Source: Oryzias latipes (taxonomy: Eukaryota > Chordata > Actinopteri > Beloniformes > Adrianichthyidae). From it: DNA of 64,000 bases. The stretch lies in contig NC_019873.2 of the NCBI RefSeq assembly GCF_002234675.1, positions 12,846,235-12,910,234 of the forward strand, read 5' to 3'. Of the stretch, positions 11,301-33,555 are shown one piece after another (the first letter of the stretch is position 1; every line of letters starts with the position of its first letter). Under the pieces are notes generated by a model. That model saw nothing but the letters and a program-made list of their open reading frames with translations. It searched no databases and was not told the origin of the DNA. Made by a program: the position numbers and the translations under genes.

Positions 11301-14300
11301 TTGGCCAGTATGGAAACTACATGGCTTACATGCACCAGCAGTGGCCTCCCATGTATCCTCCTCCTCCTAGCATGCCAGTGCCCCCCCAGACCAGCACCGA
11401 TGCCTACCCCCCACCCCTGCCCTACAATCAGCCCTGTGCCAAAGGAGCCCCCACCCTAGAGCAAAAAGGTGAGACACACAAACACTTGAATCTCCACATA
11501 AGTCCTGGCGGAGTGTCTTGGTGACATCACTGCGTCATCTGTTTCCTGTCCCTTTAGGGTCAGCCAAGGCTGATCACGTGGAAGCAGAGCGGCGCAGCAG
11601 CCAGGACAGCAGAGTGTCAGACGAGATGAACACGGAGAGCCAGAAGCAGAAGGTACGGTGACCCTGGCTGATTCGCCATGGCTCACAGGGTGTGGTTCTG
11701 ATTGGGTCTGTTCTTGTATTCAGGTTCTGGAGGAGCGGGAAAAACTGAAGCAGGAGAGGGAGATCCGGATGACCAAAAAGGAATACCTCATAAAAGAGCT
11801 GGAGCGGCTCAGGAAGCAGCAGGGTAGGCCAGTTTAGCTTCTTTCCGAGAGGAATGATTTGATTTGAAATGGTTTATTTCAAGTAATCAAAGTAAGAATA
11901 ATGCACAAATCAATACAATCAGCAATTATACATTTATACAAAGATGTATCAACTTAGGATAAAGAGACATTAAATTAAAGATGGCATGAAAGGGAGTGGA
12001 AGGAAGCAAACTTATGTAATCTCACCCCTGTTCTACCGTTACCATTTTATTACATGATTTATCATTATCCGGTTCATAACATTTTATCAGATATCTGTGC
12101 CTTACCAACACAGTTTCAGGTCATTAAGAATACTTAAATATCAATACTCGCATGACAAAGATGAAGCACTTAATAATTATGTAAAATGGACAAAACTCTA
12201 TTTTGGATATCAACATAGCAAATGCAGATCAGTTACCTAAAATATACGCAGATTATTATTCATTAGAAAAATCATCACTATGATTAAAAATAACACTATC
12301 AGAAAAAAATGAACATAAGAGTGTTTCAAAAATCGTCACAGCAAATGCAGGTCAAGTATCAAAAGTTTAAAAATATGTGCAGATTTTTATTCATTAGAGA
12401 AATCATGACTTTTTGGGGCTAAGTGAAGTGATATAATTAGAGATCAATCAATTTCACCATCTTCTATTATTGATTATTATTATTAATGGGGGTTTGTAAA
12501 GCTGTCAGAACTGGGCTGCAAGGTTCTGTCAGGGATCAGACATTTGTTTCAGGACCAGGTCCATGTCAGAAGCCTCTTCTCAATCTGTCCTGTCGTCTTC
12601 AGGCGAACTTCTAAGGAAGAAGCGCAGAGAGAAAGACGGACACAAAGACCCCCTTTTGCAGGAGATCAGCCGCCTGCAAGAGGAAGTCATGGTTCAGATA
12701 TCCAACCTCCGCAAGGAGCACGAGGCTGCAGAGAAGAAACGCAGCGAAATCGAGAAGGTGGCGCTCATTCTTGGCCTGAATCCGTCAGACCGTCCTCGCA
12801 AGAGCAGCAAACCCACCGAGGTCCAGCAGCAGGAGCCACCACAGAAGAAGCAGAGCAGTCCTGAGAACCGGCAAGCGGCCAGCAGCTCTACAGTGAAGGT
12901 AAGCGGGTAATTCGGTTCTGGGTCAGATTGTCTGGAAGGACCAATGTCAGGGTACTTTCACATGACCCGACCACGGACCTAATATGGAGGTAGCTAGTTC
13001 TGAGGTTCTGGGGGTTTAGGTAAACTGCCTGTGACTTTGGAGACCTCCACCTGTTGCCATGGATTTGGTAAGGATTGTTTTTGTTTCTGCTGTCGGCTGT
13101 GATGTTTCTTTCCTGAGACGATGGATCCTTCACACACACAGCAGCAGGTTGTGACCTAAAAGCTCAACTGGTTCCCCAGCCTTTTGAAATATCGGGGGTT
13201 CCTCCTTTCTGTGGCGTTCTGAAATGACGTCCAGGCTCATCTCATGTATTGTAATGTATTGGCAGATTTACCATCAAGAAAAAGCATTTAAAAAGACTCC
13301 ACGAGAAAAAAAAGACTTCTGCCAGATTAAAAGCCCTTTAGGGCAGAGTTCTCTGAGCCACTGAAAGGCTTTTCGTGTGAAAGGTTTCTGCTGCTTGTGA
13401 CTTACTGCTTTACTTCCTGTTCTTCAACTGGACCGCTTCACGCCGTCGGCAGAACCTGCTGAGTTTGCATTTGATGGATCAGCTTTGAGAATGGTTTTTT
13501 TTTTTGATTGATGCAAAAACCGGACCCTTAGAAATCACTTAAAAATTCTTACCCCGTTGGCAGACTTTCTTTTAAATTGCCAAACAAGTCTGGCAATGGG
13601 GTAAAAAAACGTTTTATCAAGAATTCATGTTAAAAAATTCTAGTGACTAAATCTTGATATTATTTTTCTTGAAAGAAAAACGGAGGCAATTTTCGTCTTC
13701 TTGACTTTCCCAATACTACATTTTTGCAGTGCTGAGTCAGTCGGGTTTGCTCTCCTTTGTTCCACTTTACATTCTTAGCAAGGTAAAGCCCCTTAGAGCA
13801 GGGGGGATGTGCCCCCACGCGTTCAGTCAAACATTGCTAACATGCATAGTTGGGAGCCTTCAGGCTTCACCTCAGGACCACCATCCATACCCGTCTGCTA
13901 AATAACCTTTGAAGAATTTTTGCGCGTCTCGGTTTCAACAGCAGCATATTTGTAATGACATCTGTTTGTCAACTATAGATTTTGAGAAGAATAGCATTTC
14001 TGTGTAGTCTTATGAGGAAAACTATTATTCTTACTCAAACAGCTGCTTTGTTCAGCTGCCTTTAAACATCTCGCGTCTGCGTTTCCAAAACTGGAGAATT
14101 GCTCACTTCTAAATAAAACTCACTGTTCTGGAACAAAAATGCAGATTTTTGAAAACTTCCTCCTCAGGTGTAGAAACATCCTCTGGTTAATGGGGGTTAG
14201 TAGACTCTCGGAGTAAAGCACTCGCATTAGAAGCTTGCGTATTATTTAGCATTTGAGTTGCGCGTTCGGTTAGGGAATACCGTCGGAGCAACAAGCGACC

Positions 14301-17300
14301 GATGGCGCTGGCCCCCACCCGCTGAGCTGGAGTCCACAGAAGGTGAGGGACTTCCTGTCTCATTGCTGGAGCTGTTTGAAGGGTCCACTTTCTGCTCGGT
14401 TGATGCTTCTTCCTTTGTTTTTCAGACCAAAGAGACTCTGTCCCCGAGAAGGACGTCTCACGGCACGCCGCCTGCCACCACTGGCGCTCCTGCTCCAGCT
14501 CCCCACCCGTTTGAATACTACGATGCAGGCAACCACTGGTGCCAAAACTGTAACGTCACCTCTGGTTCCATGTTTGACTTTTTCACACACTTGCACTCAA
14601 AAGTGCACCGAAAGGTTTGTTCTGTGACGGCGTCATGGGTCCTTGTTTGAAATCAATCGTTTACTTTGATATTAATACCTGCACAGCCCTCGGCTGGTTT
14701 CCTTATCTTTTCAACACCCTGCTTCCCCACAGACGCTTGACCCGTATCACAGACCCTGGGCTTCAACTTCTACTAAAATCTCAAAGAGCGTAATGACAGA
14801 GGAGAAGCAGACCAAACCCGCTAAAGGTAATGGTGCCTCCCCAGTGCTCCTCTCCTCGTAACATCTTCATATTTGGGTTTGTGTGGTCTGTGAGCCTCTG
14901 AACCTTCTTAGCCGTCTTTCTTCCAGGTGGAGTTCAGAGTGGATTTTTGCTGCAGGTTCAGTCTCATAGTGAAATCAGGGCTAATGGACAGAGCACAGAG
15001 GACACTCCAGATGTCATTTCACTTGTTTTCATGTGTCAGCCTCCACTTCTGTGCAGCACCGTCTGGAACAGTGCTTTCACTCTCATACTGTTGGACTCCT
15101 CACAAGAAAACTTTGGCTCTTGAGCTGCTTCCACACTTTCCCAACCAGTTCCTGCTCTGAAATGACCCCCCCACCAGATCTTTACATTCTCTGTATACTT
15201 TGTAAGCTAGCTTCTCTCTGACCCACTTCTTATGCCAACAGGTTCTGAAATCAGAGCTTGAGGTAAACATCATTGCAGTTTATTTCCGTCACTACCTGAC
15301 TGTTCATAGTGTGCTGTCTTTGTTTGCAGGTTCGGAGTTCATGGTTCCCGTCAGAGGCTTCTTCTGTCTGCTGTGTAAAGAGTTTTATGGAGATGCCATC
15401 TGTGCTGAGGAGCATGTGGTCACGCATGCTCACAATGAGAAGTACAAGGTATGCACCTGAAGGAAAAACCTGACGGCTTCCATGTTGCAGATCCTTTCAT
15501 GGAGTTCTATGATTTGACTTCTGATTTGTCTTCCTTTGTGTCTCCTTCACCAGAAACAAATGTATGAAAACCCGCTGTACGAGCAGAGGAGGAACCTGGA
15601 CAGGCAAGCGGGCCTGGCCATGGAGATGAGTGGCAAAAAGCGGAAGCATGAAGAAGACGAGAAAGGCAGCAAAGACATAGAAGAAAAGATCAAACACAAA
15701 AAGGACAGGAAGGACAAAGAGAAAAAGAGGGAGGAGGAGGAGACTGTGCAAAAGGAGGAGAAACCTAAAGTTAAGCAGGAAGAAGTTGAAGAAAAGCAGA
15801 AACTTGTTAAGAGAGACGAAGATCTAAAAAAGAGCATGGAAGAGGAGAAGCCCTCCTACAGCAGGAAGGAGGACAAAAGCAGGTACAGCAGAGAGGACGA
15901 AGACCGGGCAGCCCGCTACAGATATAGCAGAGACGAGGAGTACCGCTACCGCAGGGATAAAAGCGACCGATATGCAGATCGCCCAAAATACGATCCCAGT
16001 GAGAATCAGGACAGGTACAAGCATAAGTACTCTGATGTCAAATCCAGGGAGAGAGATGAAGGGAAGCCAAAGCCAGACTGGGACACTCCTAAAAAACCGG
16101 AGGCAGACAGACCAGAGGCAAAATCCGGTCCTCCTAAACCTTATGAACTGCCCAAAATCTTCTGTGGGCCTAGCCCGGCCATGAGGGCAAAGCTCCGCAA
16201 GCAGAGCCTGGAGGCTGCCAAACTAACTCCTGGAACCACAGGCCCCTCAATTGGGAAGTTTACCTGGAAGAAGAAGGAGAACCAGCTGGCTAAGGAAGCT
16301 CAGAGAGCAGCTGCAGAGTTCATGAAGGAGGACGAGATGGCATCGAGGCAGGAAAAAGCCTCCTCTGAGGACTCTTTCACAAATTATATGAATATTGCAA
16401 AGGAAATGACCCCAAAGTGTGAGGGGGAGCAAGGGTCGCCCTCAACGTCGTGGTCGGCCAACCGTGGACGAATCCGGCCAAACCTTCCCGCACCTGCCGC
16501 ACAGCAGAGGAAACCTGCACTGACAGGAAAACCTGCACATCTGAACACCTTCCTCAACATCAGGCCCCAGGGGGGCAGTGTATCGGCCCCTGGTTCCAGC
16601 CCCATGGTAAGCCTTCCAAATGCTCCATTTTGCCCACCACCGCCTGCTCCACAGTTCATTAAACCTGGACCGTTTGAGCCAAAGGTTTTACCCATGCTCA
16701 CTAAAGCAGAACCATTTGGGCCTAAACTTCCTCCCTCAATGTTAAGTCCTGCATCAGGGGGAGGTTCTTCTCTTCCACCTGTGTCTGTACCTTGTCCTGT
16801 AGTGTCAAAGCCACAGTTTTCTGAAGCAGTTCCTTCCCCACCAGTTCAATCAAAACCTGCACCAGTTCAGTCAAAGCCTGGACCAGTTCAGTTGATGCCT
16901 CCACCAGTTCAGTCAAAACCTGGACCAGTTCAGTTGATGCCTCCACCAGTTCAGTCAAAACCTGGACCAGTTCAGTCAAAACCTGGACCAGTTCAGTCAA
17001 AGCCTTCAACACCAGATCCTAAACCTACTTCACAGGAACCCAAACCTGCTCCATTTGAGTCAAAGCCTTCACAGATTGTGGTTAATCCCGCCCCAGAAGT
17101 ATTCAAGCCCTCTCCTACTCTGTCAGAAACATCGAAACCTACAGGTGCTCAAAAAGAGGTGAAACCTTCATCTTCTCAAGCGAACACTGTACCTGCTGCT
17201 ACCCCTAAGACTTCAACGGCTCAACCAGCAATGATTAAAATTGTGTCGGACGTGGCAGCCCCCGGTGTTCCTGAGAACGAGCAGACCCGTACTGTGTTTG

Positions 17301-18370
17301 TCAAGCCTCCACCCTTCATGTTCAAAGCCGAAGGCGCTCCAAAGTCTGAGAAGTTAAAGAGCAACCTGGCTGCAGCCGAAGCCAAGCAGTTATTTGGTAT
17401 TTTCTACAACAGTGGTGGCCAGTCAGCCCCCTCCTCTTTCTCCAGACAAGAGAGCAACACCAGAGCTGAAAAAATCAGCAATGGAAATCCTCAGCTTAAA
17501 GCATCCGAGCCTCTTAAGGTACAGCCTCAAGCCCAACCAGAAACTCAAGTTAAACCACAGACCCAGCCAGACCCGTCAGTGCAATGCCAACAGAAACCAC
17601 AGCTTCAACAAGAAGATAAACCCCAGACTCCATCTGGACCTCAGGTCCAACTGGGTTCTTCCAGCGTCTCCCAACCTTCTACCAAAGAATCAGTGTTTTC
17701 CGGAACAAACTCCAGCGACTCTCTACCAAGTCCTCAAAAACAGACCGACTCCAGCCTTCAGATCACATCGGTTTGGTCTCTTCAGTCCTCCACATCCTCA
17801 ACCTTTGAGTTTGGGTCACCACAACCAGTCCAACCAGAACCAGCAGCTCCATTTGAAGTGCAGAGTTCCTCTCAAAATCAACCTCCCTCTCCTAAACTTG
17901 AATCACACACTGTCCCAAACAAGCTCTCAGAGCTGGAACCAACCTCTGAACCCCCGCCAACTCCTCAGTTTCAAACAGAACCTCAGTCGGAAGCCCAAGC
18001 AGATCACGATGCCGTGCCCCTACTAGAGGCATCTCCAGAATCTAAACCTAAACCTGGTCCCAGAAGCAGAGGTAAGGGTGCATCTACTAAGAAGCCCACT
18101 CCTCCGTCTGGGGCCACAAGGCAAACCCGTTCTCAGACCAGATACCAGACCCGCCATCAGCAGCAAATTCCATCTGAGCCGGAGCCTGAGCAGGCTTCAG
18201 GGGACCCTGATTCTACAAACGCGGACAGTAAGGGCGTGGAAATTTCAGATCCGGGATCTGGGACACAACTCACAGAGGATCAACCGGTGATTGAAGTGAC
18301 TCCAGAAACTCTGGGCCTTCCGGCCGACATCACCTCCCTGGACTTTGAGTTTGATTTTAACTTTGAGTAG
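8343..18370 (+). CDS. znf318: Zinc finger protein 318 (matrin-type, RS-rich)
   Basis: Coding exons: 8343-8588, 9413-9507, 9583-10036, 10274-11468, 11558-11652, 11724-11823, 12603-12898, 14426-14614, 14733-14826, 15330-15448 and 15554-18370. All have GT-AG junctions and matching phases, giving 1899 residues (human is about 2280). Order of parts: an Arg/Gly/Pro-rich start (1-82); an Arg-Ser domain (about 114-230) ending in the conserved QELEEMLTQPTKSILKKR; a Pro/acidic region; a helical coiled-coil-like block (about 696-790); two zinc fingers of C-x2-C-x12-H-x5-H form (C866, C869, H882, H888; C934, C937, H950, H956); a Lys/Glu-rich stretch; a long Pro/Gln/Ser-rich tail; and the conserved acidic end DITSLDFEFDFNFE. 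Human ZNF318 is a nuclear protein linked to transcription and RNA processing, including IgM/IgD alternative expression in B cells (family knowledge). The start is chosen because MFRGRPPPRG matches the family N-terminus. Confidence 0.94.
9583..10036 (+). other. znf318: znf318 exon 3: RS domain
   Basis: This exon codes runs of Ser-Arg, Gly-Arg-Ser and Lys-Ser-Arg, including tandem RSRSRSRSRSR from a short repeat at about 9765-9800 (AGATCTAGGTCC twice). A Ser-rich run (about 9855-9892) and the helix KDFKELQRARRRQELEEML follow. RS domains are phosphorylated by SR-protein kinases and place proteins in nuclear speckles (general knowledge). The length of the repeat may vary between individuals. Confidence 0.8.
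11857..12480 (-). mobile_element. Degenerate retroelement-like insertion in znf318 intron 6
   Basis: The left edge reads TGATTTGATTTGAAATGGTTTATTTCAAGT. Reversed, this is an AATAAACC signal followed by a (CAAAT)n-like tail, which suggests a minus-oriented retroelement end. The interior holds a direct duplication of about 65 bp (12218-12282 and 12341-12410, sharing GCAAATGCAG and ATTCATTAGA(A/G)AAATCAT). No protein can be read. The call rests on the tail and the duplication only. Confidence 0.4.
12899..14425 (+). other. znf318 intron 7, no internal gene
   Basis: This is the largest znf318 intron (1527 bp). It contains a local inverted pair near 13540-13600, where ACCCCGTTGGCAGACTT is mirrored by AAGTCTGGCAATGGGGTAA. 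This could fold as a hairpin or be an old transposon relic. No coding content was recognised. Confidence 0.5.
16840..17005 (+). repeat. znf318: In-frame 24-bp minisatellite, P-V-Q-S-K-P repeats
   Basis: Within exon 11 a 24-bp unit repeats about seven times and codes octapeptides of the type KPGPVQSK, alternating with PPPVQLMP-type variants. The array keeps frame throughout, as expected for a tolerated coding minisatellite in a disordered Pro-rich tail. It encodes no known domain. Copy number is likely to vary between individuals or species (inference). Confidence 0.85.
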
Positions 18371-18915
18371 CTGCAGGGGCACTGTGGGCGTCTGAGTCAG
18401 GATCAGATTTAAGGAGTTCCAACTGGACTGAAGGCAGCTGCAAAACATGTGGGGGACTACAGATTGCAGAAGCTTTGACCCTCGGATGTTCTTACGGTCC
18501 AGAGTTTGGATTAACCTCACTCTTCTCCTGAGACATATTCTGGATCATTTTGATCTCCCCTGTTTTAGCCACACAAAACATGAACGGGTCACTGCTGAGG
18601 TTCTAAAAGAATTCACAGCTATGTTTTTATTTACTTTCACATTCATGTCTGTATTTAGGAGCTTTGCTGAATCTTTGGTGGACTCATGAAAACATGAGAG
18701 CCAAGACGGGTTCTGGAGACAAGTGCGATCGTTTCTTGTGATCTTCTACAGATAGAATCACGATGTGCGGTCATTATTTTCTTCCATGATTGATGACTGA
18801 GTTTCCTTCTTTGTCTATGATGTACTTAGCAGAAGCGTCAGCTCAGCCTGTCAACCCTTCCACCAGTTAGATTTGTTCTTTCCAGTCATGTTTTAATAAA
18901 AGTTGGTAGAGGAAA
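18371..18915 (+). other. znf318: znf318 3' UTR with polyadenylation signal
   Basis: Non-coding sequence follows the stop codon TAG at 18368-18370. The first good polyadenylation signal is AATAAA at 18895-18900, giving a 3' UTR of about 550 bases if cleavage follows it directly. A second AATAAA near 19022 could be an alternative end. Confidence 0.6.
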
Positions 18916-21900
18916 AGCAGCCAGTCTCTTCATGTCAATCACTGAAATCAGAGGTAGAATCTTTCCATGTCAGCTAACCGTTACACCAGGATTCTATGTG
19001 CTTTAGTTCTGGACTTTACCTGAATAAACGCACAGAGAGGAACTTTGCCGTTTACACTCCTGCCTGGTGCAACCACTTACTTACCTGAGGCATTTCCACT
19101 GGAGCAAGTGGGATTCAGGCACTGCAGGTTAAGCAAGGTAGTGCATGTGATGTGATGTTCCAACAACCAGGGATCCTCTAATCCATTAGCCTTCAATTGT
19201 TTCCCATCTGACATTAAACCTGCCCCCATTTGTGTACATTATTAAAGTAAAAATGAAGAAAAGGCTGAGAAGAAGCCTAGAGTCCTTGTGGTTTACCACA
19301 TGATTGTTGAACTTAACCATTTTCAGTCTTTAGCAGTAGTTTTTTTTATCTATTTTTTCTGTTTTTTTTTTTTTTTTTACTTCCACATATCGGTTTTTAA
19401 ACAGTGAAGCTTCGGGCAGATTGCAAACCTGAAGAGTTGGTGGTGTTCTGTTGCGTGGAGCAGGGACCACCACCAGCTGCTGTTCTGGGTGTAGACCTGG
19501 ATCAGGAGCCAAGGAACAGCTTCTGTATGCCAAGCCTTTTTGATGGTTAGTTTTCAGGTAAATGCCTGGAATTTCATTAGAGCAGTTGAGACCAATATAA
19601 AAAAACAAACATCCAGTTCCCTCCTGACTGCGATATTAAATTTTATAAAATATTAAAAACAAAATGTGTTTTTTTTATGGTTGGATATTGAACATTTAAA
19701 ACTGCTTCAAGGCACCGCCATAGCCTGTACCACTATATATTTTCTTTCTCAAAATATTGACATTTGACTTATATTTCCAATTCAAAAACATCCAATTGCT
19801 TCACAGAGCTTTCTCAGAATTCAAAACATTTGTAGACAAGTAATTCTAATTTGTTCAGATGATTTTGAGTAATCTTTATTGTTGCAATTACTCCAAATGT
19901 AAATCAGTAATCTTCAAGACAAAGTTTAAATATTTATAATCCTATTAAAAAACCTTTATTGAATTTGTGGATTAATCAAACTAGTCTAAATGTAGTTCCA
20001 GATATCCAGAAAACTGGTTCAATTTTCTGCCTAGAGGCTCTTTCCATCTTTCCCATTAGTGTTTGCTTTTTATGACATCTTTTAAATCTATTTTAGCTAG
20101 TCTGGTATCAAAATCCTGCTCGTACCTTTTTTTTTTTTTTTTTTAAATAAAATGTTTTAATAATATATAATCAGAAAATTTTGAATTTTTTTCAGCCTCA
20201 CAGGAACCAATAGGTAAGTGTTTACCTTCTTTAAAAACCTCAATATCTTTAAAAAATTTGTACATGTTTAGCTAGGTAAACCATTAAACTGTTCTGCAAA
20301 ACTTGGTCTGTTTCACTTAAAAGCTTAGCTTTTTGTTTATTATTTCTAATGGTTTTAGCACATTTACAGGTTTTAGGAACTTTTCAGTGGATTTATGGAG
20401 TTATAATGAAAGGCAATGGAGTGGAATTTCAGGAGCTAGTTATGTGCATAGACATTTTTGCTGATAAACTGCCATAATTCCATCCTCGTTTATCACAGTC
20501 ATTTACCGCTCAATTTGGGAATATGCCTCTAGTTTCATCAAATCTTACCTTCAGGGCTGCGGGGCATCATTTTTTCTCCCCAAATCTGAGACAAACTTTA
20601 TCTCTCACTGCCATTTTAAATCTGGTGACAAATTTATGATTGTGGGAACAAACCTGACCTAAGACACACGAAACTACTACACATTTTGGTCCAAAGGGTT
20701 GGGATTTACCTATCAAAGGATTTGATAGTTTGGACGATGTGAACATATGTTTGAAGGGAATGAAAAAAATGCTGCTGAGCTTTTTTTTGTGTAGAAATCT
20801 ACTCAACAGAAGAGAGCGTAGTTCTCACACTTCCAGTCAATTTTACAGAGAGAGTTTTTGGTTGAGACGATTAAAATTTTCTTTGCCGATTTTCTTCACT
20901 TTTGAGCTTTACAAAATTGAAACAATGTTGATCAGACTCAGTTTAGACACCATGAGCAGTTTGGGTAGTGGCTAAAGCTGTGTTTCTGCAATGTAATGCT
21001 GCTGCTTATCATCATTCAGTTCCTTTTTTAAGCCTACTTCTGTGTTTTTCAGTGCACTTGTTGGAATTCAGCATGTTTTAGGCCACAGCTCACCCATTTC
21101 ATGCATTATAGAATTGAATATGCATTTTTAGAAACTTTTTGTTGGACTTAAAATACTTCATGATGTTTCTGCAAGATTTCCGCATTTACTTTAGTGCTGA
21201 TTCAAGTCTTAAAGCATTTGCTAAACTTTAAGACAGAAACAATTCCAAGCCAAACACACTAAAAAAGACATTTGTTCAATAAACTTTTTTCAGGTAATGA
21301 GGCTTTTATTTATAATCAGAAAATTTCATGTCAAGGAAAAATAAATGCAGACAGGGATCAAACCTTGGTTTGTAGGTGGATTAGAGAACTTCAAAAATAA
21401 ATGTTAGGCAGAAATAAATGGATATGCATCCATATTTAAAGATTATTAAATATACGTTAAATGTAATATTTGAAAACCTAACTTTAAAGAGTTTTTTGAA
21501 AAGGGAGTAGAAAGAAGAGAATGGATGTACAACCCCAGTCTTACAATGTATGCTTACATTTTTCCATGGTTGGTGTTCTTTAAGACAAATCTATATGGTA
21601 TCTGTGCAGATGTTTATATAATTTATCAGTCCCAGTGCAGATTATTCTGACTAGCATAGTAATGATATCAAATAAATATGACAGTTTCTGGTATTATCAG
21701 AAAACATTTACTAACAATCCAAGTGCTCCCACAAATGTATATTTAGAATTTGCTCAAAATTTGATCGCCCAGTGACTTTAGAATTTCATGTATACATCTA
21801 CATGGTTTTAATTTAATGTCTTTTTTTATTCATTTCTGACCTTAAATGCTTTTGACATTTTGTGCTAGATGTTTTAGAAAAATAAAGGTAATTCTTGAGA

Positions 21901-22300
21901 AGCATTTTTGTCATAAGCCTGCGCATTTTAGGTCACAGCTCAATATTTTCTGTTAATCCTGGATTGTGATTGGGCATTTAGGTCCGACATTTTAATTATT
22001 TTTAGTATTTTTTTCAAGTTTCAGTGCTTTGTAAGATATTTTGCCTTAAGAAATCTCATTCACCTGACCTAAACAACAGCTCAACAACTATTTCGCCATC
22101 ACAAAGTTAATTACCAACAAGCTGCTTTTAGGAGCCATCATTCATTGTTTTAAAGCCTTATCTCATATCAGGAAGCTGAATGATGTAAACAGAAACAGAG
22201 CTGCTTATTTATCAAGCAATTTGAAAGTTCCTGCATCTTTTCAGTCTTTTTTTTTTTGTATTGTTTGGACAAGCTTCAACTTGTTCTCTTATTTTGTCAT
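18916..22300. other. AT-rich intergenic region between znf318 and ppp2r5d
   Basis: The region is strongly AT-rich with T-tracts (19361-19378, 20128-20143). No reading frame looks conserved. A motif TTTTAGG(C/T)CACAGCTCA appears twice (about 21078 and 21928), hinting at diverged copies of an unnamed repeat. A possible micro-exon lies near 20196-20213 (TTTTTTTCAG / CCTCACAGGAACCAATAG / GTAAGTG). It has strong splice-site look-alikes but no coding support. Confidence 0.4.
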
Positions 22301-22304
22301 TTAG

Positions 22305-22529
22305 CAAATCCCTTCAGCATTTCCAGCAACAGCTTCTGCAAACAGCATTCACACTTGCATTATTGAAGGTAATGCAGTTTTCTAGTTTGAATAAACTAAA
22401 TGTTTTTGATGTGTTTGTCACAGAATTGTGTTGAGATGAGCTCCGGTGTCTGTGGTTCTGCAGGTTCTGGAGGGCAGCTGACCAAAATGCGTCCCCTTGC
22501 TGCTGGACCAGCCAGGACTCCTCTGAGTG
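22305..22529 (+). other. Two exon-like segments, gene unknown
   Basis: Segment 22305-22368 is bounded by TTTAG and GTAATG. Segment 22464-22529 is bounded by TTCTGCAG and GTGAGTG. Spliced together they are open in one frame with matching phase (one base left over, then two), reading QIPSAFPATASANSIHTC and onward to SGGQLTKMRPLAAGPARTP. Without the second donor the frame stops eight bases into the following intron. I do not recognise the peptide. It may be a lineage-specific gene, a non-coding RNA, or chance. Confidence 0.25.
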
Positions 22530-23247
22530 GTGAGTGATACAAATGGACCGGGTCAAGTGCCTTTCCTTCGCTGCAACCATCTTTGGAGTTTCTTCATTAC
22601 CAGTGACGGTTCCTGGTGCGGTGGGAGGAGAGGGTTTGTCCAATAAGGCGTCACAGAAAATAACATCTATAATGTATTAAAACATTTGTAGATTCTAATC
22701 AGATGAAGTACAGTACCTGAACTGGATCCACCCTGACCCATTTTCCTTAGCTCAACTTTTTTATTGTCCCATAATAAACTTTTCTTCAGGGAAAACACTT
22801 AGCCTGAGCACTTTTTCAAATGAAAAAGAAAATAAAGTCAAATCTGGTCTACTTTTTAACAATGCTGTGGAACAGAGAATAGTCAGAAAAAAGTTTGCAA
22901 GCATTTTTCTTTTATTTGATAACATTTTTTATTTCACTGAGTCAAAACTCATTGAGATCTTCCGGTTCGGACTTGGTTCTTCTTAAAGCCAAATGCAAGG
23001 AATTTTGTTGCTGGGGAAGAACTCCCTGGCCGCCCTGCAGCCTCGCCCTGCAGACTCGCTGTACAACCGTCAGCAAATCAGAAAAATCCTCGCAATCGTC
23101 GCCAGGTAGGTGTGCAGAAATCCAGCCAATCAGCTTCGCCAATACTGGAGCAAGCGCGGGGAGCACAGACAGACCTAGTGACAGCATCTAGGTCCCGTGG
23201 AAGATCATCACGGAGCCTCGGTGGATAATATCTGCAGCGCAGACAAA

Positions 23248-33555
<10,308 letters not shown>

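Noticed and set aside
16722-17012. Minus-strand frame coding VLTELVQ repeats
   Set aside because: It is the antisense reading of the PVQSKP minisatellite; the plus strand is the conserved znf318 frame.
17394-18026. 210-codon open frame inside znf318 exon 11
   Set aside because: It is a shifted-frame shadow of the 944-codon true frame, kept open by the biased Pro/Gln/Ser codon use.
22314-22643. 109-codon minus-strand frame
   Set aside because: No splice partners or known domain, and the plus strand shows better exon structure in the same place.
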